From CAIQQQ01 sp040399685 (GTDB lineage Bacteria; Pseudomonadota; Alphaproteobacteria; Acetobacterales; Acetobacteraceae), in contig JBBART010000011.1 of assembly GCA_040399685.1 (NCBI GenBank), positions 1 to 64,000 of the forward strand: a stretch of 64,000 bases of DNA, given 5' to 3'. Numbering within the stretch: the first letter of the stretch is position 1; every line of letters starts with the position of its first letter. This document shows, in pieces, positions 26,017 through 34,813 of this stretch. The notes under the pieces are model-generated. The model saw only the letters and a list, made by a program, of their open reading frames with translations. It ran no database searches and was not told the origin of the DNA. Made by a program: the position numbers and the translations under genes.

Positions 26017-29000
26017 CCTTTCCGCTTCCCAGCAACGGCAGCTTGCCCACCGGCACGATGATGCGCGGCACCATGATTTCCGTCAGCCCACGGGCGCGGG
26101 CGAAGGTGAGCAGGGTGCGGATTGTGGCGTCCGGATCGGTGGTCACCAGCACCAGCGCCTCGCCCTTGCGCTCATCGGGGAGGGCGATCACCGCATGGTG
26201 GAAGCCGGGCCAGCAGGCGCTGGCCAGTTCCTCGCAGCCATCCATCGAAATCCGCTCGCCGCCTGGCTTGGCGAAGCGCTTCACGCGGCCGACGATGCTG
26301 AGGAAGCGTTCGTCGTCCATCGTCACCACGTCTCCGGTGTCATACCAGCCGTCTTCGGGGGCGTGGATGGTGTCCGGATCGGCCGCGGTGACGGTGCCGA
26401 TCATCACGTTACCGGCGCGGACATGCAGCACGAAGCCCTCCGCGCCCGGAATGGCCACAAGCCGCGTCTCGATGCCCGGCAGTATCCGGCCCACGGTGCC
26501 GGTGCGGTTGCTCATGGCGGTGTTGATGGCGAGCGCCGGTGATGTCTCGGTTGCGCCATAGGCTTCCAGGATGCGCACGCCGAAACGTTCGGCGAAGATC
26601 TTGCGGGTGGAATCGCGCACTTTTTCAGCGCCCGCGAAGGCATAGCGCACGGTGTGGAAATCGAACGGATGCGCATAGCGCGCCCAGCCAGCCATGAAGG
26701 TGTCGGTGCCGAACACGATGGTGGCGTCTGTGTCGTAGGCCGTCTCGGGCACAATCCGGTAATGCAGCGGCGACGGGTAGAAGAAAATGCGCGCGCCAAT
26801 CAGCAACGGCAGCAGCGTGCCGCCGGTGAGGCCGAAGCTGTGAAACATCGGCATGGCGTTCAGCACGCGGTCATCGGGTTTGAAATCCACCACCGAGACC
26901 ACCTGGGCCCAGTTGGTCAGGATGTTGCGATGGCTGAGCAGCACTGCTTTCGGCGCCCCGGTGGTGCCAGAGGTGAACAACATCACGGCCACCGCATCCG
27001 GCCGGCCGCGTGCGCCGGGCAGATGGCGGGCGAAGGCGCGATCCCACAGCCCGCGCAGCTTGTGGGGCAGCTTGATGCTCTCGCGCACATCCTCCAGCCA
27101 GATGAACGTCACGTGGCCTTCCATGCGGGCCACGGCTGATTCCAGCTTGCCCTTGGTGACGAAGGCGCGGGACGAGACGACGATCTTGGCCCGCGCCGCC
27201 CGGCATGCATCCAGCATCGCCTCGGGGCCGGCGGAGAAGTTCAACAGCGCCGGCACCCGCCCGAACGCGGACAGGCCAAGCAGCGTGACCAACGCCGCCG
27301 TGGCATTCGGCAGCATCACGCCCACGCGCACGGCGGCGTTGATGTCGCCATACAACGCCGGGTCCATCCCCGGCGGCGGTGGTGCGAAGGGGGCGGCGAT
27401 GCTGCGGGCCGTCAGCACCGCCAGCCTGCGGCCCAGCACGGCAGCACCGAGCACGATGGTGCCGTAGGTGGCGGGTTTGTAGGTGATGTCGTTGGCAGCG
27501 ATGCGCTTGCTGCCGAAGATGGTCTTGGCGTCCAGCGTGGCGGCGAACAGGGTGCGGCTGGTGTCGCGGCTGCGGAAGCTTGCGTCCTCCATCACGGATT
27601 GCAGCGTGCGGCCCAAGGCTTCCCGCCTGGCCCGGCCTTGCAGGCCCTCGGGCACTGTCAGCGTCACCGGCGGATGCACCGTCATTGTCACGCGAGGGAA
27701 CAGCCGCATCCGTACAATGCCGGACAGCCAGCCAAGCGGCGTGTATTGCAGCCCGTCGATATGGATCGGCACCACCTGCGCGCCCGTTTTGTCCGCCACC
27801 ATGCCGGTGCCGGGATAGATCTTCATCAACGCGCCGGTGCGGGTGATGCGGCCTTCGGGGAAGATCATCAGATGCTGGCCATCGCGCACCGCGTTGATCA
27901 TGGCGCGGACCGAGTAGGGACTACTGGGATCGACCTGCAAATTGTCCACCGCCGCCATCACCCCGCCCACCCACCATTTCTTGGCGATGAAGCTGTTCAC
28001 CACGAAGGTGATGTTGGTGTTCTCCCGCAGGCAGGACGCCACGAGCACGCCGTCGCCATAGGACAGGTGATTGACCACATAGATCACCCGCTCGCCCAGG
28101 CCGTCGAGATTTTCCAGCCCCGTCACGCGCACGCGGTGGAACAGTTCGAAATACAGCCGGCAGAAGCCGCGCAACGTCTGGCGTGGCCACACCCGCGCCA
28201 TCCAGATCACCACGGCGAAATTCACCCAGGCGGTGATCGTCACGATATCCGGCGCCGACACGCCGCGATTGGCCAGCACCGCCGCTGATACCGCGCCCAC
28301 CACGATCAGGCCCGCATTGACGATGTTGTTGGCGCCGATCATCCGGCTGCGCTGGGTGGGGTGGGAGCGTTCCTGGATCAGCGCATACAGCGGCACGCTG
28401 AACAGACCGCCGCACACCGCCAGCAACGCGAGATCCAGCAGGATGCGCCACATGCGCGGGGCGGCCAGCAGCGCCCAGATCCGCGCCGTCTCGTCGCCCT
28501 GCGCCACGCCGGCAAGCTGCTGCGCCAGCACCGGGCACATCGCGGCGAAGTCCCAGGCGAACAACGAAATGCCCAGTGCCGCGAACGGCACGTAACGCTG
28601 CGTCACCTCGCCCTTCAAAATCGCCGCACAGATCACCGAGCCGAAGCCGATGCCGAGCGCGAACATCGTCAGCAGCACCGTGATCAGCATCGACCCGCCG
28701 CCCAGCACATCCTTGCTGATCACCGGAAATTGCGAGACCAGAATGGCGCCCAACGTCCAGAACCAGCTCAACGCCAGGATCGCCAGCCAGATCGGCCGGT
28801 GCGCGCGGGCGGATTGGATGACGCGCACCGTCTCGGCGGCGATGTTCCAGTTCAGCCGCAACTCCGGCTGGGCCGCGGGCGCTGCGGGCACCATCCAGGC
28901 GGCTGCGAAGCCGCACACGGCGATGACCAACCCCAGAACCGACACGATCTCCGGGCCACTGCTGCCGAGCACAAGTGCGCCACCCAGAATGGTGCCGAAC

Positions 29001-29455
29001 AGAATGCCGAGGAAGGTTCCGGCCTCGATCAACCCGTTGCCGGCCACAAGCTCGTTCTCAGCCAGATGGCTCGGCAAAATGCCGTATTTCAGCGGGCTGA
29101 AGAACGTGGCCTGACAGCCAAGCCCGAACAGCACCACGATCAGCAGCGGCAGGCTGCCCAACAGGAACCCCGCTGCCGCCACGCCCATGACCAGCACCTC
29201 GAACGCCTTGGTGATGCGGATCAGCCGCGCCTTGTCCCCCCGGTCGGCCATCTGGCCGGCGGTGGCGGAAAACAGCACATAGGGCATGATGAAAATCCCG
29301 CTCGCCAGCGCCACAATCTCCGGCCCGCCCTCGGCGGCGCGAAACAGCGCCAGCACCGCCAGCGCGTTCTTAAACAGATTGTCGTTCAACGCCCCCAGTG
29401 CCTGGGTGAGGAACAGCGGCAGGAAACGGCGGGTTTTCAGCAACGCGGGGACCAT
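25934..29455 (-). CDS. MFS + acyltransferase + acyl-ACP synthetase fusion (Aas/LplT-like)
   Basis: A 1173-residue three-domain protein. Residues 1 to about 420 form an MFS carrier (begins FLPLFLTQALGALNDNLFKN, as in LplT). A PlsC-type acyltransferase (HLSYGD and FPEGRIT) follows, then an AMP-forming ligase with MLFTSGTTGAPKAVLLSHRN, YGATETSPA and GWYDTGDVV. E. coli splits this between LplT and Aas, which flip and re-acylate lysophospholipids, so this is the fused form of the same repair system. ATG 29455 has an AGGAG seven bases upstream and begins exactly at the MFS domain. Confidence 0.9.
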   Translation of the reverse strand: MVPALLKTRRFLPLFLTQALGALNDNLFKNALAVLALFRAAEGGPEIVALASGIFIMPYVLFSATAGQMADRGDKARLIRITKAFEVLVMGVAAAGFLLGSLPLLIVVLFGLGCQATFFSPLKYGILPSHLAENELVAGNGLIEAGTFLGILFGTILGGALVLGSSGPEIVSVLGLVIAVCGFAAAWMVPAAPAAQPELRLNWNIAAETVRVIQSARAHRPIWLAILALSWFWTLGAILVSQFPVISKDVLGGGSMLITVLLTMFALGIGFGSVICAAILKGEVTQRYVPFAALGISLFAWDFAAMCPVLAQQLAGVAQGDETARIWALLAAPRMWRILLDLALLAVCGGLFSVPLYALIQERSHPTQRSRMIGANNIVNAGLIVVGAVSAAVLANRGVSAPDIVTITAWVNFAVVIWMARVWPRQTLRGFCRLYFELFHRVRVTGLENLDGLGERVIYVVNHLSYGDGVLVASCLRENTNITFVVNSFIAKKWWVGGVMAAVDNLQVDPSSPYSVRAMINAVRDGQHLMIFPEGRITRTGALMKIYPGTGMVADKTGAQVVPIHIDGLQYTPLGWLSGIVRMRLFPRVTMTVHPPVTLTVPEGLQGRARREALGRTLQSVMEDASFRSRDTSRTLFAATLDAKTIFGSKRIAANDITYKPATYGTIVLGAAVLGRRLAVLTARSIAAPFAPPPPGMDPALYGDINAAVRVGVMLPNATAALVTLLGLSAFGRVPALLNFSAGPEAMLDACRAARAKIVVSSRAFVTKGKLESAVARMEGHVTFIWLEDVRESIKLPHKLRGLWDRAFARHLPGARGRPDAVAVMLFTSGTTGAPKAVLLSHRNILTNWAQVVSVVDFKPDDRVLNAMPMFHSFGLTGGTLLPLLIGARIFFYPSPLHYRIVPETAYDTDATIVFGTDTFMAGWARYAHPFDFHTVRYAFAGAEKVRDSTRKIFAERFGVRILEAYGATETSPALAINTAMSNRTGTVGRILPGIETRLVAIPGAEGFVLHVRAGNVMIGTVTAADPDTIHAPEDGWYDTGDVVTMDDERFLSIVGRVKRFAKPGGERISMDGCEELASACWPGFHHAVIALPDERKGEALVLVTTDPDATIRTLLTFARARGLTEIMVPRIIVPVGKLPLLGSGKVNYPAVQAMVEQTRADEARARQSQPTP

Positions 29456-29464
29456 CGAGGGCTC

Positions 29465-29610
29465 CTGGAGACAGCAAGGCGGCAAGCGGAGCAGACACCC
29501 CGCTTGCCCTCCCGACAAGGCCCTGGCATTTTTCGGCGTTGTTGGGGGGGCGGCAAACCCAGATCGACGAGCCAGAATGGCGGTGGCGTCAAGTCCGTCG
29601 GCGGCAATCG
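29465..29610 (-). pseudogene. Diverged partial copy of the 3' end of the nearby binding-protein gene
   Basis: On the minus strand this segment reads ...PPPFWLVDLGLPPP, parallel to the end of the binding protein at 30190 (...SPQSWFVDLSLVDLK). It is followed by a hairpin with GGCAAGCGG arms that matches the hairpin 3' of that gene. My hand alignment over about 110 bases is nearly gapless and roughly 70 percent identical, including CAGATCGACGA. No longer open frame supports it, so it would be a decayed remnant or a segmental duplication, lying just upstream of the Aas-like gene. Confidence 0.45.
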
Positions 29611-29751
29611 ATGGTGATGTGCTAAAGCTTGGCACAGAAACTTCCGCTTTTTCGTGCGGTTTGATCACATATAACGATACAGACATCAAATGAGTGATGT
29701 AGACATGCGGCTGATTTGTCAGTTTATAGTACGAAAAAGAATGGAATTCAA
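29611..29751. other. AT-rich leader of the small exported protein gene
   Basis: This stretch is much richer in A and T than the surrounding coding DNA and holds the promoter region for ATG 29752. GGAA at 29743-29746 is a plausible ribosome-binding site. I see no certain -35/-10 pair. Confidence 0.4.
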
Positions 29752-30108
29752 ATGAAACGGTTTATTCTATTGTCGGCAACGATTTCGTCTATACTTGTTT
29801 GCTCTGCTGCCAAATTTGAGGTCAAGGCGGAAGACCTGTCGCTGAACGCCAAGCGCATGCTCTCCTACGGCACGACCGCCGTTGCCGTCGGCGTCTGCAA
29901 GTTTCCTATCACGCCGGCCGAGCAGAAGCAGATGATGGCGTCGCTGGAAAAATACGCCAATTTGCAGAAGGATCTGACCGAGGACCAACTGACGGAACTG
30001 ATGAAGGCGGCTGGCGCCCAAATTGGGGCCAACAAGGACGCCATTTGCGCTGAGATGGGTAAGCAGACGATCGCCGAACAACTCGCCGACGACGAAGACG
30101 GCAAATAA
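29752..30108 (+). CDS. Small exported protein of unknown function
   Basis: The 118-residue protein has a signal peptide (MKRFILLSATISSILVCSAA) and a mature part rich in lysine, glutamine and glutamate with two cysteines, in VGVCKFPI and DAICAEM, which could form a disulfide. The middle, PAEQKQMMASLEKYANLQKD, is helical. I do not recognise a named family. The 5' end uses AT-rich codons (for example TTT ATT CTA TTG) unlike its neighbours, suggesting recent origin or transfer. It lies between the diverged repeat of the binding-protein 3' end and the intact gene, and is convergent with the latter. Confidence 0.65.
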   Translation: MKRFILLSATISSILVCSAAKFEVKAEDLSLNAKRMLSYGTTAVAVGVCKFPITPAEQKQMMASLEKYANLQKDLTEDQLTELMKAAGAQIGANKDAICAEMGKQTIAEQLADDEDGK

Positions 30109-30131
30109 GGCGCACAGTAACAGCAACGGGT

Positions 30132-30159
30132 GGCAGGCGGAGCCAACGCTCCGCCTGCC
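30132..30159. terminator. Perfect 11-bp hairpin between convergent genes
   Basis: Arms GGCAGGCGGAG and CTCCGCCTGCC around a CCAACG loop, placed between the stop at 30108 and the opposing stop at 30190. No U-run follows on either side, so it may be a transcript-end stabiliser rather than a classical terminator. A related hairpin occurs in the duplicated segment near 29480. Confidence 0.5.
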
Positions 30160-30189
30160 CGGCCAACAGAACGCCCGCGTTGTTCGGCG

Positions 30190-31788
30190 CTATTTCAGGT
30201 CCACCAGACTCAGATCGACGAACCAGGATTGCGGCGAGACGAAGCCCGTCACCCGTTTGCTCATGGCGCGTGGATTGAGGTCGTGGACGATGAACAGCCA
30301 AGGCGGATTGTCCACCAAACGCTCATGCGCCGTCCGCGTGGCCGCAGCGATGGCCGCAGGGTCGGTCGCCACTTCCAGGGCGGACAAGGCGGTGTCGAAC
30401 GTCTGGTCTTTCCATTGCGGGAAGTTGAAGCCGTTTGGCGTGAAGTTGGCCGAAGAGAAATACCGCGCCATCACCGAGGCATCCGAGCTTGGCGAACTGA
30501 TGTTCAGCGCCATCGTGCCGTGCAGCCCGGCATTGTCAGGCGCCAGCCGCCCGGCCGTGAGCAGCGTGTTCCATTCCACCACGTCGAACTGGACATCCAC
30601 GCCGCAATTCTCGGCCAGGCTTTGCTGCATGAACTCGTTCATCGCCAGCGGCAGCATCTGCCCGGAGCCGGAGGTGGAGATCATCACCTTCATCGACAGC
30701 TTCTTGGCATCGGTAAACCCAGCCGAGGCCAGCAGCGCCTTGCCCTTCGCGGGGTCGAGTTTGTAGTGGTTCACGGGATTGCCGAAATTCGGATCCGATG
30801 CCTTCAGCCAACCCACCGACGGCTCGGCAGTGCCGTTCAGCAACGACACCAGGCCCTCGCGGTCAAAGCAATAGTTCAGCGCCTGACGCACCCGCACATC
30901 GGCGATGGGCGTGCCGGCAGCGCCCATGTTGAACAACCACGGCCACACATGCGGATAGGAACCGGTGGTGATGGTGAACCCGGCCGCCTTCAGAGACGGC
31001 AGGCCATCGGGCGGCGGCACTTCGATCCAATCCACCTGGCCGGAGCGGAGTGCTGCCATGCGGGTGTTGGCCTCGGGCATCGGCAGGAGAACGATATTGT
31101 CCACCTTGGCCTTGTGCGCCGTGTCCCAATAGCCGTCGTTGCGGGCCAGTTCCACCGACTGGCGCGGCACGAATTTGGAGATGCGGAACGGCCCGGTGCC
31201 GGCGGCGGGCAGGGTGGCAACCTTGCCCCAGTCACGCCCGGCTTTCTCGAACGATGCAGGTGACGTCATCAACAGATACACGACCATATACGGGAAACAC
31301 GATGCCGGGCGCGTGGTGGTGATGGCCACGGTGTTGTCGTCGATCTTGCGATAGGACGACATCAACGGAACACGGGCGCGGGTGATGCCGGACGCGGCGG
31401 CTTCGAACTGGGCACTGTCTGTCTTGAAGAAGCGATCGAGGTTCCAGATCACCGCATCGGCATTGAACGCGTTGCCGTCATGGAACGTGACACCCTGGCG
31501 CAGATGGAAGACCCAGACCTTCGGATCGGCCTTGTCCTGTTCCCAGCTTTCGGCAAGTCCGGGGCGCAGGCCGGCGAGGGTGTCTGCGGACTCCAGCTTC
31601 CACAGCGTTAGGCCTTCGAAGATTGGATAGCCGAGGAAGCGCATGCCCTCAAAGCCGTTATTCGGCATACCGGTGGTGGTGGGCACGTCGCTCGCCGTCA
31701 TGGCGATACGAAGCGTTTTTTGCGCCTGGGCCGGAAGGGCTGCGGCGGTGGTCAGGGCCAGGGCTGCCAGAAGCAAACGGTTGCGCAT
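30190..31788 (-). CDS. Dipeptide/oligopeptide-type ABC substrate-binding protein (family 5), intact
   Basis: The 532-residue periplasmic protein has the signal peptide MRNRLLLAALALTTAAALPAQA and the SBP_bac_5 layout: early LRPGLAESWE, the marker VTFHDGNAFNADAVIWNLDR, the hinge region TGPFRISKFV and a complete C-terminus (IVHDLNPRAMSKRVTGF then SWFVDLSLVDLK). A GGAG precedes ATG 31788. It follows the dppC-like gene after about 205 bp containing repeat copy 2. It is the second binding protein of the cluster and the only one that is not interrupted. The substrate could be a peptide, nickel chelate or other amphiphile. Confidence 0.9.
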   Translation of the reverse strand: MRNRLLLAALALTTAAALPAQAQKTLRIAMTASDVPTTTGMPNNGFEGMRFLGYPIFEGLTLWKLESADTLAGLRPGLAESWEQDKADPKVWVFHLRQGVTFHDGNAFNADAVIWNLDRFFKTDSAQFEAAASGITRARVPLMSSYRKIDDNTVAITTTRPASCFPYMVVYLLMTSPASFEKAGRDWGKVATLPAAGTGPFRISKFVPRQSVELARNDGYWDTAHKAKVDNIVLLPMPEANTRMAALRSGQVDWIEVPPPDGLPSLKAAGFTITTGSYPHVWPWLFNMGAAGTPIADVRVRQALNYCFDREGLVSLLNGTAEPSVGWLKASDPNFGNPVNHYKLDPAKGKALLASAGFTDAKKLSMKVMISTSGSGQMLPLAMNEFMQQSLAENCGVDVQFDVVEWNTLLTAGRLAPDNAGLHGTMALNISSPSSDASVMARYFSSANFTPNGFNFPQWKDQTFDTALSALEVATDPAAIAAATRTAHERLVDNPPWLFIVHDLNPRAMSKRVTGFVSPQSWFVDLSLVDLK

Positions 31789-31838
31789 GATGACTCCGAG
31801 GTGGTGGTGTTTGGGAAGAAATTTAATAAAAGCGAGAA

Positions 31839-31953
31839 CTTCTTTTTCTGAAGAAAAAGAAGAAAAAAGACTTTCATCTATTATTTTCATGCGGGTGCCA
31901 GCCACGCATATATTTAACGAATAAAATTTTTTGGTTCTTTTTTATAAAAAGAA
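31839..31953 (-). repeat. Dispersed AT-rich double-hairpin element, copy 2
   Basis: Minus-strand copy. Arm A (31934-31953) is slightly imperfect: GTTCTTTTTT pairs with a shortened A-run. AAAAAATTTTATTC follows, then a core with a 5-base ATGCG/CGCAT inverted repeat. Arm B (31839-31862) is a perfect 10-base stem with a TTCA loop in the element's own direction. It starts 41 bases after the stop of the dppC-like gene and points the same way, and it separates that gene from the downstream binding-protein gene. It could reduce read-through within the operon. Confidence 0.8.
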
Positions 31954-31993
31954 TAAATCTGTTAGGTCTGATCTCCTGCTGTTTTCATTCTTT

Positions 31994-32884
31994 TTAGGCC
32001 CGAACATCCATCGCTGACCGCAAGCCGTCGCTGACGAGGTTAAAGCAGATGGACGTGACGAAAATGCAGGCGCCCGGCAGCATCGCCACCACGGGCTGGG
32101 TGTAGATGGCGGTGCGCAGGGTGTTCAGCATCAGGCCCCATTCCGGCTCGGGCGGGCGGGTGCCAAGGCCGAGGAATGACAGGCCGGATGCCAGGATCAT
32201 CGCCACGCTGATGAGGCCGGTGGCATAGACGAAGATGGGGCCGAGCACGTTCGGCAGCACATGCACCCGCACGATGGTGAACGCGCCCGAGCCGGAAGCG
32301 CGGGCGGATTCCACGTAGTCAAGATTGCGTACGCCGGTGGTGACCGTCTCGGCCACGCGGATGATGGGCGGGATGAACACCATCGTCAGTGCCAGAATGG
32401 CGTTGAAGATGCCGGCGCCCAACGCCCCGCTGATGGCCACGGCGAGCAGCACGGACGGAAAGGCGTAGAACACATCTGTCACGCGCATGATCAGCATGTT
32501 CAGCCAGCCACCGGCAAAGCCTGCCACCACGCCCAGCGTGCCGCCGATCACGAACGCGATGGCCACCGGCGTGATGCCGAGAAACCACGACAGCCGGCCG
32601 CCAAACAGCAGCCGCGTCAGGATATCGCGGCCGAGTTCATCGGTGCCCAGCGGATAGCCCGGAAAGCCGATGGGCTTCAGGCGGCGGATCATGCTGCCCT
32701 GGAATGGCGGGTGCGGTGAAATCCATGGGGCGGCCAGGATGGCGAACAGGATCAACAGCAAAAGCCCAGCACAGATCAGCGTTACCTTGTCGCGCAGCAA
32801 TCGCTTCCGCACGCCCTGCCAGTAGCCGGCGGGAACATCGCGGGTTTTTTCGCGGGGGAGGGCCGGAGCCACAGTGGCGCTCAT
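31994..32884 (-). CDS. Peptide-type ABC transporter permease (DppC-like)
   Basis: Inner-membrane permease of 296 residues with a cytoplasmic N-terminus, a first helix at about 30-50 and a BPD_transp_1 domain of five further helices. The DppC mark GTDELGRDILTRLLFGGR is clear, and the coupling loop reads VESARASGSGAFTIVRVHVLP. It overlaps the dppB-like gene upstream by ATGA. It forms the heterodimeric channel with that protein. Confidence 0.9.
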   Translation of the reverse strand: MSATVAPALPREKTRDVPAGYWQGVRKRLLRDKVTLICAGLLLLILFAILAAPWISPHPPFQGSMIRRLKPIGFPGYPLGTDELGRDILTRLLFGGRLSWFLGITPVAIAFVIGGTLGVVAGFAGGWLNMLIMRVTDVFYAFPSVLLAVAISGALGAGIFNAILALTMVFIPPIIRVAETVTTGVRNLDYVESARASGSGAFTIVRVHVLPNVLGPIFVYATGLISVAMILASGLSFLGLGTRPPEPEWGLMLNTLRTAIYTQPVVAMLPGACIFVTSICFNLVSDGLRSAMDVRA

Positions 32885-33834
32885 GAGCGGCGCATCCTTG
32901 GGTCGATCGCCGTTTGCAGAAGATCGACGCCGAGATTCAGCGCCACGAAGAACATTGCCAGCACCAGGATGGTGCCTTGCAGCACCGGAATGTCGCGCTG
33001 GAAGATGGCGGTGTTGAGCAGAAAGCCGGTGCCAGGCCAGGCGAACACCGTCTCGACCAGAATCGAACCGCCCATGAGGTAGCCAAGCTGCAACCCCATG
33101 ACCGCCAGCGCGTTCGGCGCCGCATTCTTCAGCACATGCACAATCACACCGGAGCGGCGCAGGCCCTTGCCGCGCAAGGTTGTGATGAAGTCCTGTCCCA
33201 GCACTTCAACGACAATCCCACGCACGTTGCGGGTGACAATGCCCATTGGAATGACGCTGAGTGTGACAGCAGGCAGGATGAGATGGCGCAGATGAACCCA
33301 GTCCAAAGCCCACCCGCCGGCGCCATCTGGCGATGATCCCATCGCCGGCAACACGTTCAGCGTGACGCTGAAGATGATCACCATCACCATGCCCAGCCAG
33401 TAATGCGGCACCGACACGCCGGCCACCGCCACGCCCACGCATACCCGGTCGATCCAGGTGCCGACATTCGCACCGGCGAGGCTGCCCAGAACGGTGCCGA
33501 GCGAAAACCCGATGCCTGCCGAAGCTGCTGCCAGGATCAGCGTGTTTTGCAACGCGGCCGCCAGATCTGGCCAGATGTCGCGCCCGGTGGCCAGGGAGCG
33601 CCCCAGATCGCCGGTCACGACATGGCTGAGCCACAGGCCGAACTGAATCGGCAACGGCTTGTCCAGCCCATAGGCGGCGCGGACGGAGGCCACCACATCG
33701 GCCGGGGCATCCGGCGGCAGGATGGCGTTGATCGGATCGCCCGGGGCGATATGGACCAGCATGAAACACACCAGGCTGACCGACAGCGCGATCGGCACAG
33801 CGTAGAGTATGCGACGGATCAGATAGAGCAGCAT
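32881..33834 (-). CDS. Peptide-type ABC transporter permease (DppB-like)
   Basis: A 317-residue inner-membrane permease. It begins with the typical helix LIRRILYAVPIALSVSLVCF, carries the family HIAPGDPINAI, and has six predicted helices and the loop GQDFITTLRGKGLRRSGVIV with a preceding VTRNVRGI. It ends DPRMRRS, as in many DppB proteins. The ribosome-binding site GGAGG lies at about 33841-33845 upstream of ATG 33834. It overlaps the dppC-like start by 4 bases. Confidence 0.9.
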   Translation of the reverse strand: MLLYLIRRILYAVPIALSVSLVCFMLVHIAPGDPINAILPPDAPADVVASVRAAYGLDKPLPIQFGLWLSHVVTGDLGRSLATGRDIWPDLAAALQNTLILAAASAGIGFSLGTVLGSLAGANVGTWIDRVCVGVAVAGVSVPHYWLGMVMVIIFSVTLNVLPAMGSSPDGAGGWALDWVHLRHLILPAVTLSVIPMGIVTRNVRGIVVEVLGQDFITTLRGKGLRRSGVIVHVLKNAAPNALAVMGLQLGYLMGGSILVETVFAWPGTGFLLNTAIFQRDIPVLQGTILVLAMFFVALNLGVDLLQTAIDPRMRRS

Positions 33835-33847
33835 CGCATCGCCTCCT

Positions 33848-34813
33848 TCATGCCGGCACCCGCACGCAGCGCGCCCGGTGGGCAGGGCTGCCGTTCAGCG
33901 GTGGCACGGCAAGGTTGCAGACAGGTTCAGCCACATCGCAGCGCGGCGCGAAGGCGCAGCCCTGCGGCAAATGTTCCAGATTGGGCGGCGCACCGCGAAT
34001 GGTGGTCAGCCTGCGGCCGCGCAGACCGGCATGCACGGTGGCCCCGAGCAGACCCTGCGTGTAGGGATGCAGTGCCGAGCGCATCACATCGCGCACCGAG
34101 CCTTCCTCGACGAACCGGCCGCCATACATCACCGCGATCCGGTCCGCGATCTCGCCTGCCACACCGAGGTCGTGGGTGACGAAGATGACGCCCATGCCCA
34201 TCTCCTGCTGCAAGCGCCGCAGCAACAGCAGGATTTGAATCTGCACCGTGGCATCCAGCGCCGTGGTCGGCTCATCGGCCAACAGCAGGGACGGTCGGCA
34301 GGACAGCGCGATGGCGATCATCGCCCGCTGGCGCAGGCCGCCGGAGAGTTCATGCGGATAGGCCGCCAGCCTGCGTTCGGCGGACGGGATCTGCACCAGT
34401 TCCAAAAGATCCAGTGCCCGCTTATGGGCCTGCGCATGGGACAGGCCTTCGTGGCGGATGACCGTCTCGGTGATCTGCTGGCCGATGGTGAACACCGGGT
34501 CCAGCGCCGTCATCGGTTCTTGGAAGATCATCGACACCACGCGGCCGCGAATGCTTTCCATCTCGCGTTCGCTGGTGGTGGCGATGTTGTGGCCGCCCAC
34601 TTCGACAGTGCCGGTCATCACCGTGCGCGCGGCCGGATTGAGGCGCATCAGCGCCCGCAGCGTGACGGATTTACCAGAGCCGCTTTCACCCAGGATGCAC
34701 AGCACCTCACCGGAGTCGAGATCGAAATTGACGCCGTTGACGGCGTGGATGGTGCGATCCCGCGTGACAAAGCGCACGCCCAGATCACGAACCTTGACGA
34801 GAGATGTGCTCAT
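33848..34813 (-). CDS. Peptide-type ABC transporter ATPase (DppD-like)
   Basis: A 321-residue ATPase with Walker A GESGSGKSVT, Q-loop MIFQEPMTALDP, signature LSGGLRQR, Walker B LLLADEPTTALD and switch histidine VTHDLG. The C-terminal oligopeptide/dipeptide domain contains the four-cysteine pattern seen in DppD, here C-x5-C-x5-C from QGCAFAPRCDVAEPVC. ATG 34813 overlaps the dppF-like stop (ATGA). The signature LSGGLRQR is the usual variant for the D subunit. Confidence 0.92.
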   Translation of the reverse strand: MSTSLVKVRDLGVRFVTRDRTIHAVNGVNFDLDSGEVLCILGESGSGKSVTLRALMRLNPAARTVMTGTVEVGGHNIATTSEREMESIRGRVVSMIFQEPMTALDPVFTIGQQITETVIRHEGLSHAQAHKRALDLLELVQIPSAERRLAAYPHELSGGLRQRAMIAIALSCRPSLLLADEPTTALDATVQIQILLLLRRLQQEMGMGVIFVTHDLGVAGEIADRIAVMYGGRFVEEGSVRDVMRSALHPYTQGLLGATVHAGLRGRRLTTIRGAPPNLEHLPQGCAFAPRCDVAEPVCNLAVPPLNGSPAHRARCVRVPA

